NCBI RefSeq assembly: GCF_019393635.1
Contig: NC_057866.1
Span: 8,729,723-8,793,722 of the forward strand
Length of the DNA: 64,000 bases
Source: Dromiciops gliroides
Taxonomy: Eukaryota > Chordata > Mammalia > Microbiotheria > Microbiotheriidae
Direction: 5' to 3'
How positions within the stretch are numbered: the stretch's first letter is position 1; each line of letters starts with the position of its first letter. Shown here piece after piece: positions 11,818-22,200 of this stretch. Under the pieces are notes generated by a model. The model did not search any database, had not been told where the DNA came from, and worked only from the letters and a program-made list of their open reading frames with translations. The position numbers and the translations under genes are program-made.

Positions 11818-11997
11818 GTTTTTTTTTTTGTTTGTCTTTTTTATTTTTTTATTTTTTGGAGGGGCAATGAGGGTTAAGTGATTTGTGCAGGGTCACACAG
11901 CTAGTAAGTGTCAAGTGTCTGATTTCAGATTTGAACCCAGGTCCTCCTTAATTGAGGACCAGTGTTTTATCCACTGCACTACCTAGCTGCCTGCCCC
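11818..11997 (-). repeat. tRNA-like SINE with 12-bp target duplication
   Basis: Antisense copy between CAAGCCTAGGAG repeats (11806-11817 and 11998-12009). Confidence 0.9.
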
Positions 11998-12009
11998 CAA
12001 GCCTAGGAG

Positions 12010-13399
12010 TTTTTAAAAAGATACATGCAGACGAAAAGAGTAGACTGAAAGGGAGAAGCCAGAACTACGCAGTTACCAGTAGCAGTGAGCAGACTGTTCC
12101 CTGGCCCACCTAGGACTTAAGGAACAGAGCTAGAATCAGCACCATAGGGACAACAGTTAAAAGGAGAAAACTGACATGAAAGTTGAGCTGTGGCAGAGGT
12201 GGGCTGAGATGGCGCAGACACTTGTTAGTAGAGAACTCAGAATGAAGCTCCTGTTTCCAATCCCCTCTTCAAGGACAGAGGGACATTTTAAAAAGTCAAC
12301 TCTTTCTCCAGGTTTCCCTCCCCATGCCTGCCCAGTAACTGGTTCTGAAACTTATTCTTCTTACTTCTATTGCCTAAGCACTTCCTGTATACTGATTTAC
12401 TCAAATAAAATGAGGCCAGAGGTCAGCCAGAAATACACCAAATCTAAATTAGGTCAGAGAGCCAAAGCTCTGTCTGAATGTTAGGAATTTTCCTAACTGG
12501 GGGCTCTAAGCTGTTGTATTAGTATTAATAACTTTCTGCCTGACATAAACTGCATAAAACTGGAGAGAATGGTACCAATATGAATTTGAAGGCCATTATG
12601 CTGTCCCTAAGCTGAAAGAGAACTAATTATAACAGGGTGTGGCTGATTCATGATAGCCAATGTAGCACTTCCAGGCTTGCAAAGTCCTTTACTAATATTA
12701 TCTCACAAAATCCCCGGGAGGGAAGTGCCATTATTGTTGGTACAGATGGGAAATTGAGGCAAATGAGTTAAGTGACTTGCCTGGAAAACTAAGTACACAT
12801 ATAAACCCAAATAAAATACATACCAAGGGAATAGGAGGCAATTTTGAGGTGAAACCCTGGGTGGGGGGTGGAATCAGGAAAGGTCACATGTAGGAAGTGG
12901 GGCTTGGGTAGACAAAAACCTCAGAATTCTAAGAGACAGAGGTTGTAAGAGAAAGAACAATAGAATTAGAGGGAAGAGCTTGTACAAAGGTGGGAAGGGG
13001 GAAATGAATGTCATTTCTGAGGAACAGCAAAGCCAGTTTTCAGCTCTACATCTTGGGTCCCTATGAATGGTAATAACTGACATTTTTATTGTCAATATTA
13101 TTTATTTATATTATTAGAGGTTTGTAAAGCACTTTACATGCATGGTCCTATTTGATGCTCCTGGGAACCCTAAGAAGTAGGTCGGGGTTAATACTAATTA
13201 TTAGCATCATTTTACAGGTGAGGAATTTTTTGATTAGGGTGCATCAATCTGGGAAGGCCTCTAGGAGATGGTGGCTTTTTGGAGGCAAGGACTGGAATTG
13301 TAGACTTCTCGAGAGCCCAAAGGCTGCAGCAATGTGCTCTGCTGCCTCTACACCACAGGATGGCGCTAAAGCATGACGTAATCTCTGTTTCAAGAAGCT
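12010..13399. other. Intergenic before MRPL11; two MIR fragments
   Basis: Antisense MIR-like blocks are seen at about 12650-12790 and 13090-13220. The rest is unassigned. No exon is recognised. Confidence 0.5.
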
Positions 13400-13778
13400 G
13401 GAGCCTAGTATGAAACTACATTTCCCAAGATCCTCCGCGGGCCATTAGGACCCCCCCCCCACAGCTGCCCACACTATTGCCTATACGTGTTCTGTGGAAA
13501 AGAGAGATTTTTTTGCGATCTTTCTTCCTCTGTGGATAGCGGATGATAAAGGGCGGCCCCTAGCCTTCCGTTGCTATCTCTGGGTCTGGCTACTTCGTCC
13601 TGTCTTCCTTCATTCCGGGTTAAAAGGGAAGCACCCAAGGAGCTTCGCGAGGACCCGCGACCTTTAACCCAATATGGCGGCGCCCGTGTTTGGGTCGTGG
13701 TCGCGGTGAGGCCCGGCGGACTTGGGACCAGGCTCCCGCTCCTTTATCCTCTCTGGCTCGTGCCCAACAGCCCGCGCC
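13400..13778 (+). promoter_or_regulatory. MRPL11: MRPL11 promoter and 5' UTR, CpG-rich, with ZNF143-like and YY1-like sites
   Basis: CpG density rises from about 13.43 kb into exon 1. At 13415-13433 ACTACATTTCCCAAGATCC closely resembles the ZNF143/Staf motif ACTACAATTCCCAGAATGC. At 13671-13681 AATATGGCGGC matches the YY1 motif, often found just downstream of the start site in ribosomal and mitochondrial gene promoters. An ETS-like TTCCGG lies at about 13613. There is no TATA box near the ATG, which fits a housekeeping promoter. The exact start site cannot be set from sequence; placing it shortly upstream of the YY1 motif is inference. Confidence 0.7.
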
Positions 13779-16277
13779 ATGTCGAAACTCAACCGGGCCA
13801 CGCGCTCCATTCGGAAGATCGAAGGCAGCGGCGTCATCCGGGCCATCGTACGCGCGGGACAAGCGATGCCCGGACCCCCACTGGGACCCATCCTGGGCCA
13901 GGTAGAAGAGGGAGCTCGGGGTTAGTGCGCAAGCGCAGCGGGGATTGCGGCGGGGGGGGGGGAAATCAATGAGGAGCTGATGCGCGTGCGCAGAGGGGAG
14001 CAGGGCGGGGGTATCTCAGAGAAGAGTGCCGCGCGTGTGCAACTGAGACATGCTCTTGAAATCCCAACCCGCGACATGCGGGTTTTGCTAAGGACTTGGA
14101 GTCGGGGTCGCAGGTTCGAGTACTACTTACGACGCGTATAAATTGTGTCATCCTGGCATGTCATTTTTTTTTTTTAAGTGAGGCAATTGGGGTTAAGTGA
14201 CTTGCCCAGGGTCACACAGCTAGTAAGTGTTTAGTGTCTGAGGTCATATTTGAACTCAGGTCCTCCTGACTCCAGGGCCGGTGCTCTATCCACTGCGCCA
14301 CCTAGCTGCCCCTGGCGTGTCATTTAATGATAATAATGACAAAAGCAGTCCATCATCTAGCACTTTAAGCACATTGTCTCAGTTGATATGCACCACACCC
14401 TCCGGGGGCAGGTATTGCACCTTGCAGATCAGCAAACTGAGGCCCCCAAATGAGCAGTGACTTGCCCAAGGCCACTCATCCAGGACTCTTCAGTGTCAGG
14501 ATTCCAACTGAGGTCCCACACTAGACTACCCTCTTCCTTCGCCTCCTTTGTCTTGTCTCCTCTTCTGTATAATGGGGATCCTGGGACTGTAAAGAGCCGT
14601 AGGGTCCTAGGCCTTGAGCTGGAGGGGACCTCAGAGACCAAGGTGTCACAGCCCAGACTTCTATTGATATCCAGGAAGAAACTGAAGGCAGGGGAGCGGG
14701 AGTGACTTGTCCCAGGTCCTAGAGCTTGTCTACTCCTCTGTGGTTTGGAGGTGATCTCATGGTGCCAGTGGACCTCAAGCTCTGGCAAGTGTGTGAAGGG
14801 GGGCAGCTAGGTGATGTAGTGGATAGAGCACCCGCCCTAGATTCAGGAGTACCTGAGTTCAAATTCGGCCTCAGACACTTGACACTAGCTGTGTGACCCT
14901 GGGCAAGTCACTTAACCCCCATTGCCCTGCACTCCCCCCCCCCCAAGAGACCCCCCCCCCAAAAAAGCCCCAGGTGTGGCATGATGGATGGGTGGTATCT
15001 ATTGTCCAGAGTCCTAGCTAAGCCAGGGGAGGAGGGCTGGCCGTTGGGGACAGCCCTCTGGGACTTGGCTGTGGTGATGGACAGTTTGCCTGTGATAACA
15101 GCAGACACCCCTCAGAACCAAAGTCATGCCAACAGAAAAGAGCAGGTGAACTGGGGCCTGGGGGGTCCAAAGTGCTATTCAGGGGGGAGTAAGACAAGGT
15201 AAGAGACAGGTCGATGTTGGCATCGGGGGTGGGAGCATTGGGGTGAGGGGTATCTCTGATTGTCATCACAGCCGTCACCCTCGGCACTCACGCTCCCCTT
15301 CTCCTTGACAGCAAGGCCTTGCCATCAGCCAGTTCTGTAAGGAGTTCAATGAGAAGACAAAGGACATCAAAGAGGGGATCCCCCTACCCACCAAGATCAT
15401 CGTGAAGGTTCGGGGGGCCTAGGCCCCAGGGTGGCTGGAGAATCACAAGGCAAAGCCTCCCTGGGGGGGGGTCCTCACCCCACCCCCACCCCCAGTGAAG
15501 GGGGCCCTCCAGACTCCACGCTCCGCCCTCTTCTCCCCTACCCACTTTCCCTCCATGGTCTCACACACTCCCATGAGCCCAATGTCACTGGGTCACTCCC
15601 AGGTTTCTATAGCCAGCCCCAAACTGTCTCCTCCCACCACCTGTACCTCCCATTGGCTCAGAGGTGTGGAGCGACCTCTACTCTGATGCCTTCTCTCTTC
15701 TTCCAGCCTGATAGGACTTTTGAGCTCAAGATTAATCAGCCTACAGTGTCCTACTTCCTGAAGGCAGCAGCTGGGATAGAAAAGGGAGCCAGGCGTACAG
15801 GTGATGGGCCGGGCACCTGGGTGGGGGTGTGGGGGTGGAGGCTGGCACCTGGGTGCCGTGGGACGGCCATGGACGGCCCCAGGCAGGGAGTGGTAACAAC
15901 TGAAGCACCTTCCTCCCTTTCAGGGCATGAGGTAGCTGGGCTGATCACTTTGAAGCATGTGTACGAGATAGCCCGAGTGAAGGCTCAGGACAAAGCCTTC
16001 GCTTTGCAGGATGTCCCCCTGTCCTCGGTTGTCCGTTCCATTATTGGTAGTGCCCGGTCGTTGGGCATCCGAGTGGTGAAGGAGTGAGTGATGGGGGGGG
16101 GCCAGGTGGTCCTGGGAAGCAGGGACAGGGTGGGGGAGGGGGAGGTTGAGGGCTTCTGTTCAGGGACTGAGGGGATGAGGAAGGAAGCCCAAGATCCTGG
16201 AGTGTCCCTGTGAGAACTGTGCACGTGCCTGTGTGCGTGTGGCTGAGTGTACGTGTGTGCGCTTGTATGCATGCCTG

Positions 16278-16332
<55 letters not shown>

Positions 16333-16544
16333 TGGTCAGCTCTTGTAGGAGCAGGGGGTGGGGTCTGAGGCCAGGAAGCCCAATCACCGGAGCCCCAGGA
16401 CCCCTAGGGTGCTGACCTTCCTTTTCTTTTGGCAGCCTCAGTGCAGAGGAGCTAGCTGCCTTCCAGGAGGAGCGTGCCCAGTTCCTGGCTTCCCAGGCCC
16501 TAGCAGACGCTGAAGCTGCGGCGGAGGCAGCGACCAAGAAGTGA
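13779..16544 (+). CDS. MRPL11: MRPL11, mitochondrial large-subunit ribosomal protein uL11m (5 coding exons)
   Basis: The coding exons are 13779-13901, 15312-15407, 15707-15800, 15924-16083 and 16436-16544. All introns are GT-AG and the joined frame is 582 nt, giving 193 aa; the human protein, from memory, is 192 aa. The start reads [16 protein letters not shown] and is followed by the conserved block [13 protein letters not shown]. Exon 2 gives [20 protein letters not shown], exon 3 [18 protein letters not shown], and exon 4 [19 protein letters not shown]. These are the uL11 N-terminal domain and the C-terminal rRNA-binding domain. The tail is Ala/Glu-rich and ends in TKK. uL11 proteins sit at the ribosomal stalk base and act in translation-factor binding; this form would act in the mitochondrial matrix, with the basic N-terminus as a plausible import signal. 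Intron 1 (1.4 kb) carries two SINEs. No break is seen, so the gene should be functional. It is convergent with NPAS4. Confidence 0.97.
14167..14311 (-). repeat. tRNA-like SINE in MRPL11 intron 1
   Basis: Antisense copy flanked by CTGGCATGTCATTT (14153-14166) and CTGGCGTGTCATTT (14312-14325). Confidence 0.92.
14799..14968 (+). repeat. tRNA-like SINE in MRPL11 intron 1
   Basis: Sense copy whose tail has become C-rich with two poly-C runs. An antisense MIR-like block lies upstream at about 14340-14480. Confidence 0.85.
16279..16332 (+). repeat. TG microsatellite in MRPL11 intron 4
   Basis: About 26 TG units, about 100 bp before exon 5. Confidence 0.93.
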
Positions 16545-16715
16545 GGCGTCTTGCCCAACCCTCTTCTGATCCCCTAGAGTCTTTTGCTGTGTGCACCTGA
16601 GGGGCAGAGGGAGCCGATGGCTCCTGTGACCCTGCTTACTTTTTATGTATTGTGTCAGTCTGTGATTTAAAGGGCTAAAGACCCCATAAATAACTGTATC
16701 ATTTGTTACCTGGTT
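16545..16715 (+). terminator. MRPL11: MRPL11 3' UTR with variant poly(A) signal
   Basis: After the TGA at 16542-16544 there is a short 3' UTR. No canonical AATAAA is present before 16.75 kb. The best candidate is CATAAA at 16685-16690 followed by a T-rich stretch, so cleavage near 16705-16715 is likely. The extent is inferred. Confidence 0.5.
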
Positions 16716-18439
16716 CTGCTTGTCTGTCTGCTGATCGGGGGTGTTGGAGAAAAGGCAGCGAAATCGTTGGGACAGACTTGGGGAAAGAACCCAGAAAATC
16801 AGCTTTAAGAAGTTTCAGAGCTGGATGGGCCCTGGGAGCAGCCCCATCCAAGCTGGGTCCCCATTGGAAGGATCCCTGGCAGCTGCCCTGTCCAAGTTCT
16901 CTCCACAGCAGAAGGGCTGGCAGCAGCCACCCCTTACAAGCTGTGCCCCCAGGGCTCATCCACCCTCTTCTCCGACTCCCACTAAGGAAGAACCAGTTGA
17001 GGAAAGCAGAGAAATAAGACTGTCTCTGGGTCAGAGGACTTGGGCTCAAATCTTATCTCTGATGCTTTCTTCCTGTGTGACCTTGGGCAAATGCCCTCCC
17101 AGCTGGGCCTCAGCTTCCTCCTTCATAGGATAAAGCTAGCCTCGTGTCTCAGTGTGAGGAGCTTGACTAGGCAGCCACAGGGAGAGCTGGAGGGGCCCTG
17201 AGGGCTCTGGAGCCTGGCTGGATGCGGTTTCCTAAGATGTTCCCTGGAGTCTCCACCCTTGTCAGCCCCTGATTCCTGGGCATCTGGGTGTTGAAGGAGG
17301 GAGTGCCCTGGAATGGGTGGAGGTGAGAGTCTGGGGACAAGAGGCCAGACTTGTCCTCACAAAAGGGCAACAGTCAGGCTTAGAACTGAGGGGACTGGGG
17401 CTGCAGTCAGTGAATTAGGGGCTTCTCCCCTCCACCCCCCATCCTGAGATTGGGAGGAGGGACAAGTAGCAACATCTCTTGGGCTGGAAAAGGAGGGACC
17501 TCCCCAGCTACCCACAGGATGTTCAGTTTTTCTGAGAGTCAGTGATTATCCTTCCACCTTCCTAAAGGTGGAAAGAAAGAGAAGGAAATCATCTCTTTGT
17601 CCAGCAGGTGGCCCCAGTTCCTCTCCATCCCGTCTTAAAACTGGGAAATCTTGGAGAGGAGGCTTTTGTGCAGGATGGAGAGGGAGAGCTTTGATTCCTT
17701 AAGAATTAACAGAGGCTCATCAGACTCCATTAGAGAAAGTCTGCTGCCCCCCCCCCCAATTCCTCAAGGCATTGAGGTGCCAACTCAGAGGCTGTAGGCC
17801 TGAGAACTTGAGTATTCAGGAGGTACCCCGGTCACACCTACTGGAGTCAGGGGCTCTTGGGGCCAAATAGGCTTTAACTGCTAGAAGGTTTCAAGAGGGA
17901 GCCTCCTTGTCGGCCTTCAGTGCAGGGCTGAGTCAGACACTCAGATCTCTCAGAAAAGTTCAGAAAGCTGACCCTTTGAATCCTTCCCCCCACAAAGCCA
18001 AAGGGGAGTGGAGGGCACCATGTCCGAGGCAAGGTCCCTGCATGGGGGACCCTGATGAGGGGCTGCTTACACTAACAAACAGCTGCCGGGGGCGCGAGAT
18101 TTGGTGAGTGGCCTTGGGTAGAGCCAGGAAGGGGAGAGAAGCCCAGACCTAAAGTCTATGGCTCGCATCATTCCCTGTCTACTTGTCCCAGGCTGCTGGT
18201 CCCAGAGGAAAACTCAGCTTTGGTTTGAGCTTGACGATCTTGAAGCCTGCCCCTCCATTACCCCCATGGGGAAAGAGCTGCCGCCTGGAGGAAGGAACTA
18301 GTCAGAATTCCCTCCAGGCTCAGAACCATCAGCCCTTGGCCCTTAGACCAGATGGGTCTAAGCACCTCCCCCACCACAGGTGCCCAGGCCCACCACCCCA
18401 GCCCGCTTCTCTTGGACATCAGCAAACAACACTGGAGCT
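16716..18439. other. Convergent intergenic gap between MRPL11 and NPAS4
   Basis: Mostly single-copy-looking sequence with a diverged sense MIR at about 17020-17130. It holds the CTCF-like motif at 17601. No open frame resembles a known protein. Confidence 0.55.
17601..17614 (+). promoter_or_regulatory. CTCF-like motif between the MRPL11 and NPAS4 3' ends
   Basis: CCAGCAGGTGGCCC has one mismatch to the CTCF core and lies in the convergent intergenic gap. Confidence 0.3.
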
Positions 18440-18459
18440 ACAAAAAAGGTGAACCGGAC

Positions 18460-18465
18460 TTTATT
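18460..18465 (-). terminator. NPAS4: NPAS4 poly(A) signal AATAAA
   Basis: TTTATT on the + strand reads AATAAA on the gene strand, about 770 nt after the stop. It is the first canonical signal encountered, and its context is not inside a recognised repeat. Confidence 0.7.
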
Positions 18466-18567
18466 ATAAAGTTGGTTACAAAGTCAACACAGCACCACAA
18501 ATTTCACTGCATGGAGGCCCCAGGGGCCAACACAGCAGCCAGGGGATCCCTGTCTGCTTGTACATGT

Positions 18568-18650
18568 ACACACACACACACACACATACACGCACATGCG
18601 TGCACACACGCACATGCATGCACACACGCACACACACACACACACACATG
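18568..18650 (+). repeat. CA microsatellite in NPAS4 3' UTR
   Basis: Three CA blocks separated by TACACGCACATGCG-type interruptions. It is transcribed as TG in NPAS4 mRNA. Confidence 0.9.
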
Positions 18651-19235
18651 GCGTGACGACAGATCTGTCTTCCTTCATCGGAAAGAAATGATAGAGTCGC
18701 TTCACGCCCCCCACCCCAGGCGCAGGGCGCAAAAGTCACAGGAAAAGCCGCGGCAGGCGGCTGAGTTCATAGGAATTGAAATCCTGTTACTGGAGTGTAG
18801 ACAATTCTACGTGAGTGTCAAGAGCCCCCATGGGGCGCTGGCTAGCCCGGGGCCGGCCTTTTCCCCCACAGAAGCCCAGGGACCCCTAAGGCCCCTGGGA
18901 GTGGAGAATTCCCCCAGGCCCCTTGGGCAGCATGGAAGGGAAGCTGTGACTCCCCCATTCTCTGTATGGAATCCCATTCAAGGAAACTCACTACGAGTGA
19001 ATACAGATTGAGATGGAAACTAGGATTGCTCAAAGTCTCTTGATTCTAAAAATGATCCCCTTCCCCTTCTTCCCACCACCCTTCCTCCCCCCTTCCCATC
19101 CTTCAGGGTGGGAGGGATCAGACACGTCCCCTCCAAGCCCCCAAGGATCCCCCTCAAGTTCCCGGGGTGGTGGAGAACATCTCCACTCCATGATGACAAT
19201 ATGCCATACTCAACAACGTTAAGTCACAGACTTAT

Positions 19236-22200
19236 TCAGAACGTTGGTTCCCCTCCACTTCCATCTGAGGAAAGAGAAAACAAGAGGAAATAGGGTTAGA
19301 GAATCGTGGGTCAAGCCACAGAACCCATCCCCCTTCCCCCCTGCAAGCAGGGCTACTGGGCACAGGGTAGACTAGTTGAGTTGTGATCCTTGGGTTCTGG
19401 GAAAGGGTCTGAGCTAATAAGGCTGGAGTGAAATGGGCAAATGGGCTATGTTCTGTCTAGACCTCCAAGTTAGACCAGCCTTTTCTTTCCCCGTTTTTCC
19501 TGGTGGAAAAATACTGGACTAGGAATCGGGAGACTCCCACCCCTCCCTGAAGGTTCTACTCTAAGGGCCCACGCTGAGTTCTGTTATTTGGGATGAGTCA
19601 ACTAGCCTTGGTTTCCTTGCTTTGTGGACAAGACCCTTCCCTCCCTCATGGGGGTCTTGAGGCCAGTGGATGGGGTGGCATCCTTTTTGTCATGCTTACC
19701 GTCATGGAAGCTGTCTTGAACACGACTCTGGAGTTGATACAACTCATCAGTACATCCATCACAGGGGAACGCTGAGACACCTGTCTCAAAGTCGGTTTCG
19801 TATGCGGCCAGGTCCTCCAGGAAGCTGTGATCTTCTGGGGACAGGTCGGTGCAGGGCGACGGAGCCCCCCCTGGGCCTGAAGCCTCAGGACCCCCTGGTC
19901 CCCAATCCCCCTGGGGCGTTGGGGCAGAGAGGCCCATGAAGATGTCTTCCACAGACTTCTCCTCCAGGAATTGGTCCTCAGGGGCATCCAAGAATGCCAC
20001 CTCCTGGCTCTTCCAGGATTTAAGGTCCAGGCTGAATATCGGGGGGCCAGCCCCCGGAAAGGAGAGACTTTGGCCCAGAGGGTCAAGCCCCTCTGCCCCA
20101 GGCTCTGCTGGGAAAGGACAATCCATGCCCTGGGCCAGCTGGCTTATCTGCTGGATAAGTCGGTCTATCTCACTTCTCTCCTTTTCTGAGTAATGGAAGA
20201 AACTCTGTTTGACTGGGGAGGCCTCTGGGGTAAGCAAGCCATCGGGAACCAGGGGCACGTCCACTGAGAGAGGCCCTCGGAGCTGGGCCAGAGCCAGGAG
20301 AGTGCAGTCCCCATTACCAGGACTGTTAGGGCTGGGGGGCAACTTCTCATAGAGAAAACTGCAGCCATCTTGAGGAAAGTAAGGTTTGGTGGGGTTAGGA
20401 CTCAGTTGGTCTGGGAAGGTCCGGCTGGGGCTGGTCAGGTGAGTTTGGAAAGCTGTGCTGGGTGGGGTTAGTTGTTCTTGGACAGGGCTGGCCAACTGCT
20501 CCTGGAAGGTGGCAGTGTTGGGCATCAACTGCTCTTGGAAAGTCGTGGCACAGGGAGTCAGCTGGTCTTCATAGGTCTGGGCTGTGGCATCAGTCAGCTG
20601 GCCTTGAATGGGGCTGGTCAGTTCAGGAAAGGTGGCACTGCTGGGGGTCAGCTGGTCAGGGAAGATGGTAGTGCTGGGCGTCAGCTGATCTTGGATGGAG
20701 CTGGAAGGGGTGGGGATATGATGAGGCTGGAAGGGCTCTTGGAGGCTGAAGAGGAAGGCACAGCCTCCTGACTGGTGAGGTGTGTATGGTGGGGTGCACA
20801 CAAAATCTTTGCACAGGTCTCCTTGAAAGGTAGACTCAGGGCCTGTGGGGAATGCCAAGTAATTGAAATCCATGTCCTTGGGGGGCGGAGGCAGCTGCTC
20901 TCCAGAGGAAATGGATGCCAGTTCTGGGCCAGTTGGGAAGTTCGAGCTTCTGGGACCCCCGAAGGCTGGGGTGAAGGTCGGGTCAGGGCTTGCACACTGA
21001 GCTGGGGAGAGGAGGCTTTCAGAGAATGTGGCTGGTACAGTTGAGGTGCCCAGAACATAAGCCAAATGGGCATCTTCAGAGCTGAGTTGCTGGCGAAGAC
21101 ACCAGGCTTCCGAGTCACTGGGTAGGAAGAAAAGAGAAACTGAGGTGAGAAACCTGGTTCCCTTGTCTAAGTACCCAAGCTATTCTCCATCCAATCCCCT
21201 TCCTGAATCTCAGACTTCAGCTCACCTGATTGGGTAGTTGTTGGCAGTGATGGGGCCATCGGAGCCTTCCGGATGCATCAGGGAGTATATCCATACCCAG
21301 CCTCCAGCCTTGGCTTGCAATCTCACTACCATTTCTGTCTGAGCATCACCACTGTCGGCCACTAGAGGGAAAAGAGGAGATAGAGGGTTAGCCTAGTGCC
21401 CATTAGCTACCACCACTACCAATTCCCTAACAGCCCACCTCTTACCTGGTTTGATTTAACCCTAGTCCTCACTTACATCACTAGGAGGTTGCACTCAACT
21501 CCCTCCCCGTGTCCCTAGAATTCTAACCCAGACATCACTTTTTATCCCAATCCTACCACAAACCTGCCCATGTATAGGTTCATGGGATCATAGATTTAGA
21601 GCCAGAAGGGACATTAGCAACCATGTAGTCAAGTCCTCATTTTGCAGATGAGGAAACTGAGGCCCAGAGAGGTCAGTTGACTTGCCAAGGTCATGTAGGT
21701 AGCCAGTGTAGACCTTGTCTCTAAAGTCCTATCTTCTGATTCCGAATCCAGCACTCCCCATTGAGGCATACTGCCTTTCTTTGAAGACTTTCACACTAAG
21801 GCACACCAGCACCATTAAGCTTGTCCTCCCCCTCTGGTTAATCTTCTCCCCAGATTATTCCTGGCTCTGCCTCCCTCCTATCTCTGCTCCTGCCCCGTGG
21901 ATGCACTGGGACACTCACGCAGGCGGTAGTGCTGGGCCGAAGCGTGGGCCAGGTCCTCAGGGTGCAGAAGTCCATACCATGATTTACAGACCAGCTCGCT
22001 GCGCTCAAAGCCCAGGTAGACTAGGACACTAGGAAGGGCAAAGGCAGGAGGTCAGCTTTCTGCTCTCCCATCCTGACACCCAAGTATCCTACACCCCTGA
22101 AGCCCAGCTTACTCCCTCCCAGACACCAACACTTTCTGCTCCATGCCAGCCCTCCTATTCCTTGAAGCCCCTGGTTCTCCCATGATTCTTGGAAGCCAAG

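Larger units (their letters stand above)
18440..19235 (-). other. NPAS4: NPAS4 3' UTR with CA/TG microsatellite
   Basis: The stop codon is at 19238-19236. The first canonical poly(A) signal downstream on the minus strand is AATAAA at 18465-18460, giving a 3' UTR of about 0.8 kb. It contains an interrupted CA repeat on the + strand (TG on the transcript) at about 18568-18650. No other gene overlaps it. Confidence 0.75.

Noticed and set aside
15431-16087. 218-codon + strand frame within MRPL11
   Set aside because: It reads from intron 2 through exon 3, intron 3 and exon 4. The intron parts have no similarity to uL11 and clear splice sites remove them.
18352-19011. 219-codon + strand frame opposite the NPAS4 3' UTR
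   Set aside because: It crosses the CA microsatellite and has no known domain; it lies antisense to the 3' UTR.
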